Assembly (NCBI RefSeq): GCF_000317895.1
Contig: NC_019567.1
Coordinates: forward strand, 558,001-622,000
Reading direction: 5' to 3'
DNA from: Bdellovibrio bacteriovorus str. Tiberius
GTDB lineage: Bacteria > Bdellovibrionota > Bdellovibrionia > Bdellovibrionales > Bdellovibrionaceae
DNA length: 64,000 bases
The position numbers and the translations under genes were made by a program. The notes under the pieces were generated by a model, which searched no databases, was not told the DNA's origin, and saw only the letters and a program-made list of their open reading frames with translations. This document shows, piece by piece, positions 52,183-60,913 of the stretch; position 1 is the first letter of the stretch; every line of letters begins with the position of its first letter.

Positions 52183-52425
52183 ATGGCATCCCGGGCCTTT
52201 CTTAAATCTTTGGAGAAAGGCCAGATCCTGCACGCCCAGGTGGAAGAGGTCACTTCCCCCACCGAACTGCTGTGTAACTTTCAAGGCGAGCTGCTTCTTA
52301 TCTTTAATCACACGGGTAGCGGTTTTAAAAAGAACGACCCTATATCTTTGCAGGTCCTCAGTATCAATCCCCTGAGATTTCAGGTGTTTTCACCCTCCAG
52401 CCCCAAGTTTCAGCGGGTTGTGTAA
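52183..52425 (+). CDS. Small beta-rich protein, unknown
   Basis: 80 residues, starting at the base after the preceding stop, so it is co-translated with the DUF2802-like gene. It has a beta-rich pattern (ILHAQVEEVTS, ELLCNFQGELLLIFNHTG, DPISLQVLSINPLRFQVF) suggesting a small barrel of the kind found in flagellar hook-length or OB-like modules, but no firm match. There is no signal peptide. The coupling suggests the two products work together. Confidence 0.5.
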   Translation: MASRAFLKSLEKGQILHAQVEEVTSPTELLCNFQGELLLIFNHTGSGFKKNDPISLQVLSINPLRFQVFSPSSPKFQRVV

Positions 52426-52507
52426 TTAGGTAAATCCGCCCTTTCAGACAAAAACCCCACAAAAGTGTCAACCAATACGCTGGAGTATCCAGTCCCTGTG
52501 TAATAAA

Positions 52508-52529
52508 CCTCCGCCCATACAAACGGAGG
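52508..52529 (+). promoter_or_regulatory. Hairpin covering the protease ribosome-binding site
   Basis: CCTCCG (52508-52513) pairs perfectly with CGGAGG (52524-52529), which is the Shine-Dalgarno 4 nt before the ATG at 52534. The loop is 10 nt. This could lower translation until the stem is opened. It is weaker than the elbB hairpin. Confidence 0.4.
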
Positions 52530-52533
52530 CTTT

Positions 52534-53331
52534 ATGAACAAAGCATTACTATTGGTTTCTTCCCTTTTCCTGATGGCGGCCTGTGCGCCACAGAATTCCC
52601 CGAATCTGACCGTAGCGGATAACGCAGCTATCGTCGGTGGTGACAAGGTTGAAACCACCAGCAGCATCGGTCGCAGCACCGTGGGCATCTATGAATCCAA
52701 AATCGGTTACATCTGCTCTGGAACTTTGATTGCAAAAAATCTGGTTCTGACAGCGGCTCACTGCGTGGATCCTAACGCCAAAGACCTGGCGATCTACTTT
52801 ACTTCAGAAATGAAGAAAGCCAGCAAAGAGCAAATCCGCCGCGTGACCGGTCAGGTTGTGCATGACGGTTACACGGGTGCGGTTCAAACCAAAGACACCA
52901 ACGACATCGCGGTTCTGCGCTTTGAAGGCGAAGCCCCGGCGGGTTACACGGTGGCGCCAATCTTGTTTGAACAAGGTCACCTGAACAACGACGTAAAAAC
53001 AATCGTTGCCGGCTATGGCTTGAACTGGACAATTGTGATGAGCAAAGGCGCGGGCACTCTGCGCACGACAAAGTTGTCTATCGACGATATTAACTTTTCC
53101 AGAACTGAAGTGATGCTGGGTCAGTCCCTGCGCAAAGGTATCTGCAGTGGTGATTCCGGTGGTCCGGCGTACCTTGAAATCAACGGCCGCCTGCATGTGT
53201 GGGGCGTGGCAAGTCGCGGGGACTCTTTGCCGGGTCTGTTGACGCCGAAGTGCATGCTGTTCTCGGTATTCACTCGCGTGGATGCTCACCAGACATTCAT
53301 TCAAGATGCTGTAGCGGAACTGTCCCGCTAA
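52534..53331 (+). CDS. Trypsin-like serine protease (S1), lipoprotein
   Basis: 265 residues with a lipoprotein signal (lipobox MAAC, Cys 17). IVGGDKVETT is the mature N-terminus of a chymotrypsin-fold protease. The catalytic triad is complete: His in LTAAHC, Asp in NDIAVL and Ser in GDSGGP. Activation would require cleavage before IVGG, which would release the enzyme from its lipid anchor. S1 proteases are numerous in predatory Bdellovibrio and are thought to take part in prey degradation; the role of this one is inferred. A terminator follows 13 bp after the stop. Confidence 0.92.
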   Translation: MNKALLLVSSLFLMAACAPQNSPNLTVADNAAIVGGDKVETTSSIGRSTVGIYESKIGYICSGTLIAKNLVLTAAHCVDPNAKDLAIYFTSEMKKASKEQIRRVTGQVVHDGYTGAVQTKDTNDIAVLRFEGEAPAGYTVAPILFEQGHLNNDVKTIVAGYGLNWTIVMSKGAGTLRTTKLSIDDINFSRTEVMLGQSLRKGICSGDSGGPAYLEINGRLHVWGVASRGDSLPGLLTPKCMLFSVFTRVDAHQTFIQDAVAELSR

Positions 53332-53344
53332 GGCAAAAAAAGCA

Positions 53345-53370
53345 AAAGGCCCCTTCCGGGGCCTTTCTTA
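53345..53370 (+). terminator. Bidirectional terminator
   Basis: AAAGGCCCC (53345-53353) pairs perfectly with GGGGCCTTT (53358-53366) around TTCC. It lies between the protease gene and the convergent gene ending at 53368. Confidence 0.9.
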
Positions 53371-53877
53371 TTTGGAGCTCTCTTTGATGAAGAGAGTCAG
53401 ATAGTGGCGAACCATGTATTCCAGCTTTGCCGGCTGGTTCTGGTATGTCCAGATGACTTCGCCGAAGGCGCCCCACTTGGCCTCGATGATGTGTTCGTCC
53501 ATCACGTTGGTTGCGGATTGAGAAGCTTCCGCGCCCGGAGTAGGGATGTAGTTGGTTCCGATAAAGTTAAAACGAATGCTGATCTGGCCCGGAGCTTTCA
53601 AAGAGAAGATCATCTTGAAGCCGTTACGGAAAAGCATGAAGTCAGCGTGGGTTTTTGCAATCCCGTAGATTTTGATGCGACCCAAAGCTGATGGTTTCAG
53701 TTCGTTGAAGGATGTGGATGCATCCACGAACTCAGTTTTCATAGCCAGCAGGAACTGAATCGTCTCGTTGATCAGAATTTTATCGGCGTCAAAGCCGAAA
53801 CTCATGTCCACAAGACCGGACTCTTCCATCTGTTGTTCAGCTTTCACAAGTTCTTTAATCCAGCTGATTTTCTCCAT
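53368..53877 (-). CDS. Conserved-looking cytoplasmic protein, unknown
   Basis: 169 residues from the ATG at 53877 (preceded by GGGGGG); an upstream in-frame start would add 19 residues that do not look like protein. It begins with a helix (EKISWIKELVKAEQQMEESG). A mixed alpha/beta body follows (KTEFVDASTSFNELKPSALGRIKIYGIAKTHADFMLF), ending EYMVRHYLTLFIKESSK. There is no signal peptide. I do not recognise a family. It is flanked by a bidirectional terminator and by a 119-bp gap without other features. Confidence 0.55.
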   Translation of the reverse strand: MEKISWIKELVKAEQQMEESGLVDMSFGFDADKILINETIQFLLAMKTEFVDASTSFNELKPSALGRIKIYGIAKTHADFMLFRNGFKMIFSLKAPGQISIRFNFIGTNYIPTPGAEASQSATNVMDEHIIEAKWGAFGEVIWTYQNQPAKLEYMVRHYLTLFIKESSK

Positions 53878-53996
53878 GAATCCCCCCAAAATTGACAGCG
53901 CAGCATCCTCGCCGCTAGTTGTCGATATTCTCAATAATTTCGAGGGGCTGTGTCTTTGTCAAGATGGAGCGGTTTGGCTCGCCGCAATAACAGGGT

Positions 53997-56951
53997 CTAG
54001 AACCCCGTTATTTGCAATGCGGTCGCCAGAACACCCTCGGCACCCTTCGGCGCTTGGAAAGCGACATAGTAACCAAGGACCACATTCACCGGGATCACGT
54101 AACCCAAAGTGGTTTCCAGTTTGGCTTCGACTCCGGCGCTGTAATAAGGCTTGTTCATGCTGGTGACTTCATACACCAGGTCCACGTCGTTCACGAAACG
54201 GCCGTCGGCAGCAGCGGCATCACCCACCACCGCCGCAGAAAGGCGGCGGAAGAACAGGGCATCAGTGCCTGAACCACGGTAAAGATCCTTCAGCGGCAGG
54301 CGGTATTCGGCATTGACGGTCACCAGATTTCGGCCAAACAGTTGCCCCCGTTTGTAGCCACGCAAAATATACTGAGGCAACGGGCTGTTCGGGATAAAGA
54401 CCATGGATTCGGTGGAGACACCGTAAATCGGTGACACCTTTTCCGGAGTATACACGCCATTCAGTCTTAGCATGATCGCATGGTGTTTCGGCAAGAAGCG
54501 GGAAAGATAGATTTCACCACCAGCCAGGAACTGCGAGTGGTTCAGATAACCTTCCTGCGCGATATAATTGTAAGCCCCCAAGTACGCTCCGCCCCCGGAT
54601 TCAGGGGAAATCTGGGCGCCGGACTGGGAATAATTCGCGTAACTTAAATAAGCATAAGGCCCCGTGCGTTTCACTTCGGTTGTCAGGGTGGATCTTTCCA
54701 GATACTGCCAGCCCACTTGCAGGTTGGAATAAATCGAAGCCCAGTGGGTGTCAGGAAGCACGGACAGTTGTGCGCCAAAGTCTTCAATCTCGTTCGACAC
54801 GGTTCCCAGATAGTAGCTGCGTTTGTAACTTAAAACTGCAAACGGCCACGGGGTTGTCTGGTTGATGTAGCTTCCCAGAATGCTGCCTTTGTTGATCCCG
54901 GTGTCCCAGGAAGCGGCAATTTCATACATGTGTTTTTTTAGTGGATCAAAGCCCGAGGTCTGCGCTTCGATTACCAGACCGGTTTCGCTGGAAGACCCTG
55001 AAATGAACGGCATCCAATACCGCGGTAGCAGATAGCCATACGGAGAATAGTCATCAAGCTCGGAAGCTTTCACGGCATTCCTGGCTTCTTCTTCAGCCTG
55101 GGGATTGCGTTCGGCTTTGGCGTAACGATCGCCCATCAAAGAACTGACCTGAGGCAGAGTGTTCGGTGTCTTTTGCCATTCATCGGGCTTGATCGCTGAA
55201 ACTCGCAAACCCTGGGAGGTCATCTCGGTGGCGAAGATTTCTTTATTCAAAGGATCCATGTCTGCGGTGAACAGAGCCGTCAGCGTGTGAGAAATCGGGC
55301 GGACGTTTTTAAATTCCACGTCTGACAAATAAAGATTCGGCACGCCGTTTTTAGTCGAGGCAAAGATCACGCCTTCCCCCGTTTTTCGCGCAAAGCGGGC
55401 GTTGGGATAATCCGTCAGCACGGCTTCGGAAGTTTTGGAGGAGATGGAATAGCGGTGCAGATTTTCGCGGCCGTCTTCGCTGCGCAGTGAAAATACAATC
55501 GTGTCTTCATTCAGGAAGGTCGGATAGGACACTCGCTGCTGCATCGGTGGCGAGAAAAGCAATTCCGACGGGGGATTCTTTTCGCCAGTCAGGCGAATCA
55601 ACCCCAGGTGAGTGCGGTTGCCATCCAATTTAACGAACGCCACCTGGTTGCCAGAGGGGGATACGGCGGGTTCACGACCGCGAAGCCCTTTGGTCAGAGC
55701 CTTCGCCTTTCTTTCGCCAAGCTCATACACGAACAGGTCGGAATATCTTTGGATGCGATTGGTGTAGTCGATCTTGTCGTAAATCAAACGTTTGGAATCC
55801 GGGAACCAGCTGATGCGCTGAATGCTTCCGGTGGGCGGCCCGTCTTTTTGGGTGGCCGGGATAAAGCTTTCACTAAACCGTTCAATGGTGTCGGTCATGC
55901 GCGAATCCAGGAAACTTTGACCTTCTTTTTCTTTGGTCAGGATTTTTACCGCGCGGGAATTGCCGTCATCTTCGGTGATCAGGGCCAGATGTTTGCCGTC
56001 AGGTGAAATCGCCGGGGCGCTGACTGATTGGAAATTGTTTTGCGGGGTGATCGTGGCGGTCGGTGCAACTTCGCGCAGGGTTTTTAGCTGCTCCAGGGCG
56101 CGCAGTTCGGTTTCCTTCATCATGCTGTCGTATTCAGTGCTGTAGCTGGCACCCAAATAGTCCCGCGCCGGGGTTTCAATAAAATACGGAACCCGGCCGC
56201 CCTGGCGTTCATGCAGTTCGCCGACAACTTTGGTGCCTTTGTCCGCGATCATCTGACTCCACATCAAAGAGCCAAAAAGATAAGGTCTGGCCCCTTGAGG
56301 CCAGGTGTAGATGTTTTCATTGGCTTCGGCGATATCAAAATCACGCAGGGTTTTGGCGTCGACCATCGCTCGAACGGTGGCGTCCTGATAGTGCGAACGC
56401 AGGCGGCCGTGATCGGACAGGCGGGTTTCCATTTCAACCGCCACGCCTTCCTTCCACCACTGGGGCATCAGGATGTTCGGGGCGATGATGGTTCCAAAAA
56501 CCGCACGCAGGGGTTTCATGATTCCGTTGGCCGGTTCAAAAGTCAGGATGTGGGTGTATTCATGGGCCAGAAGCTCGAACGCCCAGTCGCCTGTATCAGA
56601 AAGACTTTCTTCAGGGCCGGGGAGCACGGGATAAGCCATGATGTGCGGATATGGGATTCTTGTGGCGTATCCATTTGTGACATCGGTTTTGTCGTTGATA
56701 ATGACGATTGTTTTGTCAGGGCGGGAATGAAAGTAAGAGCGAAGTTCTGAATAGGCTTTCTCTAATTTTTCCGCATACAGATAGCCAAGGTCCTGCTGCT
56801 CGGCATTAAAAATAACTTCGAAGTGGGCGGTCTTGAGGGTTTTCCATTTTAACTGCGGAGGCACTTCAAGTTGTGCCTTGGCTTGGGACACTGAAAGTAA
56901 AATTGTCAGAAATAGAGACGCCAAGCTGTAAACTGCGGAGTATTTTTGCAT
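53997..56951 (-). CDS. Exported protein: gluzincin-like, PD40 beta-propeller and C-terminal barrel
   Basis: 984 residues with a signal peptide of about 26 residues. The N-terminal domain carries HEYTH (His130, Glu131, His134) followed by WWKEGVAVEMETRLS, the arrangement of peptidase MA-like gluzincins. Residues about 300-620 contain TolB-like PD40 repeats (PAISPDGKHLALI, ISWFPDSKRLIYD, PAVSPSGNQVAFV). From about 680 to the end the sequence is aromatic and alternating, like an outer-membrane beta barrel of the bacterial surface antigen type. The combination suggests a surface or periplasmic enzyme tethered by its own barrel. Function unknown. Confidence 0.75.
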   Translation of the reverse strand: MQKYSAVYSLASLFLTILLSVSQAKAQLEVPPQLKWKTLKTAHFEVIFNAEQQDLGYLYAEKLEKAYSELRSYFHSRPDKTIVIINDKTDVTNGYATRIPYPHIMAYPVLPGPEESLSDTGDWAFELLAHEYTHILTFEPANGIMKPLRAVFGTIIAPNILMPQWWKEGVAVEMETRLSDHGRLRSHYQDATVRAMVDAKTLRDFDIAEANENIYTWPQGARPYLFGSLMWSQMIADKGTKVVGELHERQGGRVPYFIETPARDYLGASYSTEYDSMMKETELRALEQLKTLREVAPTATITPQNNFQSVSAPAISPDGKHLALITEDDGNSRAVKILTKEKEGQSFLDSRMTDTIERFSESFIPATQKDGPPTGSIQRISWFPDSKRLIYDKIDYTNRIQRYSDLFVYELGERKAKALTKGLRGREPAVSPSGNQVAFVKLDGNRTHLGLIRLTGEKNPPSELLFSPPMQQRVSYPTFLNEDTIVFSLRSEDGRENLHRYSISSKTSEAVLTDYPNARFARKTGEGVIFASTKNGVPNLYLSDVEFKNVRPISHTLTALFTADMDPLNKEIFATEMTSQGLRVSAIKPDEWQKTPNTLPQVSSLMGDRYAKAERNPQAEEEARNAVKASELDDYSPYGYLLPRYWMPFISGSSSETGLVIEAQTSGFDPLKKHMYEIAASWDTGINKGSILGSYINQTTPWPFAVLSYKRSYYLGTVSNEIEDFGAQLSVLPDTHWASIYSNLQVGWQYLERSTLTTEVKRTGPYAYLSYANYSQSGAQISPESGGGAYLGAYNYIAQEGYLNHSQFLAGGEIYLSRFLPKHHAIMLRLNGVYTPEKVSPIYGVSTESMVFIPNSPLPQYILRGYKRGQLFGRNLVTVNAEYRLPLKDLYRGSGTDALFFRRLSAAVVGDAAAADGRFVNDVDLVYEVTSMNKPYYSAGVEAKLETTLGYVIPVNVVLGYYVAFQAPKGAEGVLATALQITGF

Positions 56952-57045
56952 AAATCTTTGCTAGTGGTCCGGCTGTACAGCAACGCAACATCAATTTAGG
57001 AAATCTAAGGTTTGACAATGAGCTGCTATAAATTAAAGTTTTTAG

Positions 57046-57054
57046 TGTTATAAT
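57046..57054 (+). promoter_or_regulatory. Extended -10 promoter of pal
   Basis: TGTTATAAT: a consensus TATAAT preceded by an extended TGn motif. The predicted start is about 22 nt before the pal ATG, leaving room for AGGAGG. A TTGACA at 57012-57017 is too far (31 bp) to be its -35. Confidence 0.5.
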
Positions 57055-57082
57055 AACGACTCGAAGTTCATAGGAGGACATC

Positions 57083-57589
57083 ATGGTTCGTAAATTGGCT
57101 CTTGGTCTTGTTGCCATCGCATTCGTAGCAGGTTGTAAAGGAAAACAAACTCAGTCTGATCAGTCTATCGAGACTTTGCCTACTGGCGGTCAGTCCACAG
57201 CAATTGACTCTGCTCCATTGAGCTTCGACCCAATGGGTTCTGATTCCGGCAAGATTTCTGGTTTGGTAACTGTTCATTTCGGTTATGACAAATCCAGCCT
57301 GGATGCTTCTTCCAAAAAAGACATCGCGACTAACGTCGAGTGGATGAAAGCAAATCCTTCTGTTCGCGTACAAATCGAAGGTCACTGCGATTCTCGTGGT
57401 ACTATCGAATACAACGTGGCTTTGGGTGAAAGACGTGCCAACGCGGTTAAAGCTTACATGGTATCTTTGGGTATCGGTGCTGACCGTTTGAGCACTATCA
57501 GCTACGGTAAAGAAAAACCACTTGAGACAGGCGACACTGAAGCTGCATGGGCGAAAAACCGCCGTGCTAACTTCGTACCTGCTCAGTAA
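57083..57589 (+). CDS. pal: Peptidoglycan-associated lipoprotein Pal
   Basis: 168 residues. The lipoprotein signal ends in lipobox VAGC (Cys 18). The OmpA-like C-terminal domain is complete: VHFGYDKSSLDASSKKDI, then IEGHCDSRGTIEYNVALGERRANAV with the peptidoglycan-binding Asp and Arg, and NRRANFV at the end. Pal links the outer membrane to peptidoglycan and works with the Tol complex. AGGAGG precedes the ATG. Downstream are a DUF4398 lipoprotein and CpoB/YbgF, as in Tol-Pal operons, but tolQRAB are not in this window. Confidence 0.94.
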   Translation: MVRKLALGLVAIAFVAGCKGKQTQSDQSIETLPTGGQSTAIDSAPLSFDPMGSDSGKISGLVTVHFGYDKSSLDASSKKDIATNVEWMKANPSVRVQIEGHCDSRGTIEYNVALGERRANAVKAYMVSLGIGADRLSTISYGKEKPLETGDTEAAWAKNRRANFVPAQ

Positions 57590-57611
57590 CATCTAAGCAG
57601 AAGGGCGCAGA

Positions 57612-57923
57612 GTGAACCTACAGAGACTTTTCATCGGAGTTTTGCTTTTCACGGTGATCGTCAGCTGTCAAACTGCGCCTGTTCCCCTGGATGACTATTC
57701 CTTAGCTCGAGCCGCACTGGATGCGGCTCGTTCTGTTCAAGCGGCCCGCCATTCCCCCGGATACTGGCATCAGGCGGAAGAAGCCTATCGTAAAGGCCGC
57801 ATCTATTTCGAAGACCGTGATTACGGCAAAGCCAAAGAACAATTCATCCGCGCCCGCATGGCAGCTGAAAAAGCTGAGAACTCGGCTCGTCTGATTCGTC
57901 AAAAAACTGGAGATGTCCTATGA
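57612..57923 (+). CDS. DUF4398-type lipoprotein
   Basis: 103 residues from a GTG at 57612. The lipoprotein signal has lipobox VIVSC. The mature part is one helical hairpin matching DUF4398: SLARAALDAARSVQAARHSPGYWHQAEEAYRKG followed by DYGKAKEQFIRARMAAEKAEN. Proteins of this family often accompany Pal or OmpA-like lipoproteins. It overlaps the CpoB gene by 4 bp. It is probably a periplasmic outer-membrane-anchored partner of Pal or CpoB, by context only. Confidence 0.75.
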   Translation: MNLQRLFIGVLLFTVIVSCQTAPVPLDDYSLARAALDAARSVQAARHSPGYWHQAEEAYRKGRIYFEDRDYGKAKEQFIRARMAAEKAENSARLIRQKTGDVL

Positions 57924-58591
57924 AGTTGATCATTCTTGTTGTCGCAGCCGCGACCTTGCTGACGGGCTGTTTGAAAACCCGTACCGATGTTCGTGAAAAT
58001 GAACAGCGTCAGGTGATGCAGCAGCAGGTGGTCACTCTGCAAAGGACCAATGCCGATGCTTCCGGTCGTGTCGCAGATCTGGAAGAACAAATGCGCGAGT
58101 TGAACGGCCGCGTGGATGTGGTTGAAAACAAGCTGGGTTCCAGCCACTCGGGTGTGGAAAATGCTCTGAAAAATTCCCAGCAGCAGAATCAGGATCTGAA
58201 TGGCAAAGTGGCCATAATGCAAGAAGCCCTCACAACCATGGAAAAACAAATCTATGCGTTGAATGCCGAAGTAAATGCCCTGCGTGCTGAAAAAGCCGCG
58301 GCTCAGGCTGAAAAGTCGGCGAAACAGGCCAAAAGGGACTCTTTAGAGGCAGCTCAGGAGTTTTTCAGCAAAAAAGACTGGAAACAGTCCATCCTGAACT
58401 TCCAAAAATACCGTGATGAAAATCCGAAAGGTCCTAAGTTTGCGGATGCGACCTATAAAATCGGGGTGTCCTTCCAGGAATTGGGCATGAAAGACGAGGC
58501 AAAAACCTTCTATGACGAGGTGGTCAGCAAGTTTCCGAAGTCAGAAGAGGCTCGTCGTGCTAAGATCCGTTTGAAGGGTTTAAAAAAGTAA
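57920..58591 (+). CDS. cpoB: Tol-Pal system coordinator CpoB (YbgF)
   Basis: 223 residues. Lipobox LLTGC near Cys 17 makes it a lipoprotein, whereas CpoB of E. coli is soluble. A long coiled coil (about 25-135) leads to TPR-like repeats (AAQEFFSKKDWKQSILNFQKY, YKIGVSFQELGMKDEAKTFY, VVSKFPKSEEARRAKIRLKGL), the YbgF layout. In other bacteria CpoB coordinates peptidoglycan synthesis with Tol-driven outer-membrane constriction. It is coupled to the DUF4398 gene by a 4-bp overlap and 4 bp from tsaD. Confidence 0.85.
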   Translation: MKLIILVVAAATLLTGCLKTRTDVRENEQRQVMQQQVVTLQRTNADASGRVADLEEQMRELNGRVDVVENKLGSSHSGVENALKNSQQQNQDLNGKVAIMQEALTTMEKQIYALNAEVNALRAEKAAAQAEKSAKQAKRDSLEAAQEFFSKKDWKQSILNFQKYRDENPKGPKFADATYKIGVSFQELGMKDEAKTFYDEVVSKFPKSEEARRAKIRLKGLKK

Positions 58592-58595
58592 TACT

Positions 58596-59633
58596 GTGAT
58601 TGAAAGAGTTCTCGCCATTGAAACCAGCTGTGATGACACCTCTGTCGCGATCGTCGATCGTACCGGCTGGGTTCACTCTGTGGTGGCGGCCTCTCAGGAT
58701 CTGGATCACGAAATCTATGGCGGCATCGTCCCTGAAATTGCCGCCCGCAACCATTCCATCGCTTTAATTCCATTGATCGAAGAAGCCTTTAAGAAAGCCA
58801 ATATGAATTGGTCTGACGTGCAGGGTATTGCCGTCACCAACCGTCCGGGTTTGATTGGCGCCTTGATCGTGGGTCTGGTTACGGCGAAGTCACTGTCTCA
58901 GGCCAAGCATTTGCCGTTCCTGGGTGTGAACCACCTTGAAGGACATTTACTGGCGCCGTTTTTGCGCGATGATAAATATGCTCCACCGGAAGATTTCGGT
59001 TACCCGTATGTGGGTTTGGCCATCAGCGGTGGACACACAAGTTTGTATCAAATTAAAGGACTGGGCGATTATCGTATCTTGGGTGCTACCAAGGATGATG
59101 CGGCCGGGGAGTGTTTCGATAAATTTGCAAAGATGGCAGGCCTGGGGTTCCCGGGTGGTGTGCGCGTCGATCAAATGGCCAAGGCGGGTAATCCGCAGGC
59201 GTTCGAATTCCCCCGCAGCATGATCCATGATGACACTTTCGACATGAGCTTCTCGGGGCTGAAAAGTTCCGGCCAGCGCATGCTTGAACAATTGGGACCA
59301 GAACTTGTGCAGGAACGTCTGCCGGATCTGTGTGCCTCTTTCCAGGAAGCCATCGTGGATGTCCTGATCGCAAAGCTGGATCGTGCGGCGAAAGTCTTCC
59401 GTTCCAAGCGTGTGATTCTGACTGGCGGGGTCAGTGCGAATTCGCGCCTTCGTCAGCGGGCTCAGGAATGGGCTGATAAAAAAGGTTATACTTTGGTGAT
59501 TCCACCTCTGCGTTACTGCACTGATAATGCCGCGATGATTGGTTATGTCGGCGCTTTGCGCATGGCTCGTGGTGAAGTTTCTGAACTGGATCTGGGACCG
59601 TCACCTCAAGCTCTTGCATCGGATTTTAAATGA
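58596..59633 (+). CDS. tsaD: tRNA threonylcarbamoyladenosine transferase TsaD
   Basis: 345 residues from a GTG at 58596. This universal enzyme transfers the threonylcarbamoyl group to A37 of tRNAs reading ANN codons, with TsaB and TsaE. Motifs: LAIETSCDDTSVAIVD, the metal site NHLEGHLLAP, ISGGHTSLY, and ATKDDAAGECFDK and LTGGVSANSRLR for nucleotide binding. Length is normal. The stop overlaps rsmA by 4 bp. The Pal-CpoB-TsaD-RsmA-SmpB run probably forms one transcript. Confidence 0.97.
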   Translation: MIERVLAIETSCDDTSVAIVDRTGWVHSVVAASQDLDHEIYGGIVPEIAARNHSIALIPLIEEAFKKANMNWSDVQGIAVTNRPGLIGALIVGLVTAKSLSQAKHLPFLGVNHLEGHLLAPFLRDDKYAPPEDFGYPYVGLAISGGHTSLYQIKGLGDYRILGATKDDAAGECFDKFAKMAGLGFPGGVRVDQMAKAGNPQAFEFPRSMIHDDTFDMSFSGLKSSGQRMLEQLGPELVQERLPDLCASFQEAIVDVLIAKLDRAAKVFRSKRVILTGGVSANSRLRQRAQEWADKKGYTLVIPPLRYCTDNAAMIGYVGALRMARGEVSELDLGPSPQALASDFK

Positions 59634-60454
59634 GTTATTCACGTGAACGTTTGCAGCGCGCGCAAGAGGCCATGGGCATTGCCGCGAAAAAATCTTTGGG
59701 CCAGAACTTTCTGGTCAGCGACACGGTCATCAATCGCATCATCGATCAGGTGAAAGCTTTTGCGCCGGAAGAACTGGTCGAAGTGGGCCCCGGCCCGGGC
59801 GCTTTGACGGATCTGTTATTAGAGCTGAATCTGCCAATGCAGGTGATTGAACTTGATACTGCGATCGCGGCTTACTGGCGCGAAAAAGGTCTGACGGTTA
59901 TCGAAAAAGATGCGCTTCGTTTGGACTGGAAGCAGTTCTATACCGGCAAGCGCGTGGTCTTTGTCAGCAATCTGCCGTATCAGATTTCTTCCAGCATCGT
60001 GATTGAACGTTCTTTGGAAAACGAAGGTGTTGCGGCAATGGTGCTGATGTTCCAAAAGGAAGTCGCCCAGAAAATCCGCGGCACGGTGGACAGCGACCTG
60101 TACGGTCTTTTAAGTGTCTATGCACAAGCTTTCTGGAAAATTGAAACTGTGACGGATGCGGGGCCAAGAGACTTCCAGCCGCCTCCGAAGGTGGCCAGCC
60201 GGGTGCTTTCTTTCGAACGTATTGAGTCTGAGGTCAAAAACCGCAAGGCTTTCTTAACATTCGTGAAGTGCGCCTTCGCGCAAAGACGCAAGCTTTTGAA
60301 GAAAAATTTGTCTGGTCTTTTAAGTCAAAAGAAGCTAACTGAAGAGCAAATGGTCGGCTGGTTGGCCGAGCTGGGCTTTAAAGAAACGGCCCGCGCGGAA
60401 GAGCTTTCTCCGAAGCAGTTTGTGGCCCTGTATAAGCATTTTGGATTTGAGTAA
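59630..60454 (+). CDS. rsmA: 16S rRNA dimethyladenosine transferase RsmA (KsgA)
   Basis: 274 residues. It dimethylates two adjacent adenosines near the 3' end of 16S rRNA in the 30S subunit. The N-terminal AKKSLGQNFLVSD, the SAM motif VEVGPGPGALTDLLL and the catalytic SNLPYQISS (N-LPY) are all present. The C-terminal part has FQPPPKVASRVLSFER. It starts within the tsaD stop (ATGA) and ends one base before the smpB ATG, so translation of the three genes is coupled. Confidence 0.97.
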   Translation: MSYSRERLQRAQEAMGIAAKKSLGQNFLVSDTVINRIIDQVKAFAPEELVEVGPGPGALTDLLLELNLPMQVIELDTAIAAYWREKGLTVIEKDALRLDWKQFYTGKRVVFVSNLPYQISSSIVIERSLENEGVAAMVLMFQKEVAQKIRGTVDSDLYGLLSVYAQAFWKIETVTDAGPRDFQPPPKVASRVLSFERIESEVKNRKAFLTFVKCAFAQRRKLLKKNLSGLLSQKKLTEEQMVGWLAELGFKETARAEELSPKQFVALYKHFGFE

Positions 60455-60913
60455 ATGAGCGAAAACATCCTGATTGTTCATGAGAACAAAAAAGCACGCT
60501 TTGACTACACGATCGTGGAAACCTACGAGGCGGGTCTGCAGCTTATGGGCAGCGAGGTGAAATCCCTGCGCAACAAGGATGTTCAGTTGAAGGATTCCTA
60601 CATCTCTTTCAAAGGGGATGAGGCATACCTGCAAAATGCGCATATCGCGGAATACAAAGCTTCCAGTTACAACAATCATGTTCCGGAAAGACACCGCAAG
60701 CTTCTGATGCACAGAAATGAGCTGGATGAAATTTTCGATGCTTTACGTGAAAAGGGCTATTCCTGCGTGCCGCTGAAGATCTACTTCAAAAACGGCCGCG
60801 CCAAACTGCAGATCGCTTTGGTGAAGGGTAAAAAGACCCACGACAAGCGCGAGGCGATCAAGAAACGCGACGTTTCTGATCAAATTCGTTCATCTCTACG
60901 ACGTTCTCGTTAA
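60455..60913 (+). CDS. smpB: tmRNA-binding protein SmpB
   Basis: 152 residues, the expected length. SmpB delivers tmRNA to stalled ribosomes in trans-translation. KARFDYTIVETYEAGLQLMGSEVKSLR, KDSYISF, ERHRKLLMHRNE and YFKNGRAKLQIALVKGKK are family hallmarks, followed by the basic HDKREAIKKRD tail. The 3' end overlaps a convergent gene by 56 bp. tmRNA (ssrA) itself is not in the window. Confidence 0.97.
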   Translation: MSENILIVHENKKARFDYTIVETYEAGLQLMGSEVKSLRNKDVQLKDSYISFKGDEAYLQNAHIAEYKASSYNNHVPERHRKLLMHRNELDEIFDALREKGYSCVPLKIYFKNGRAKLQIALVKGKKTHDKREAIKKRDVSDQIRSSLRRSR

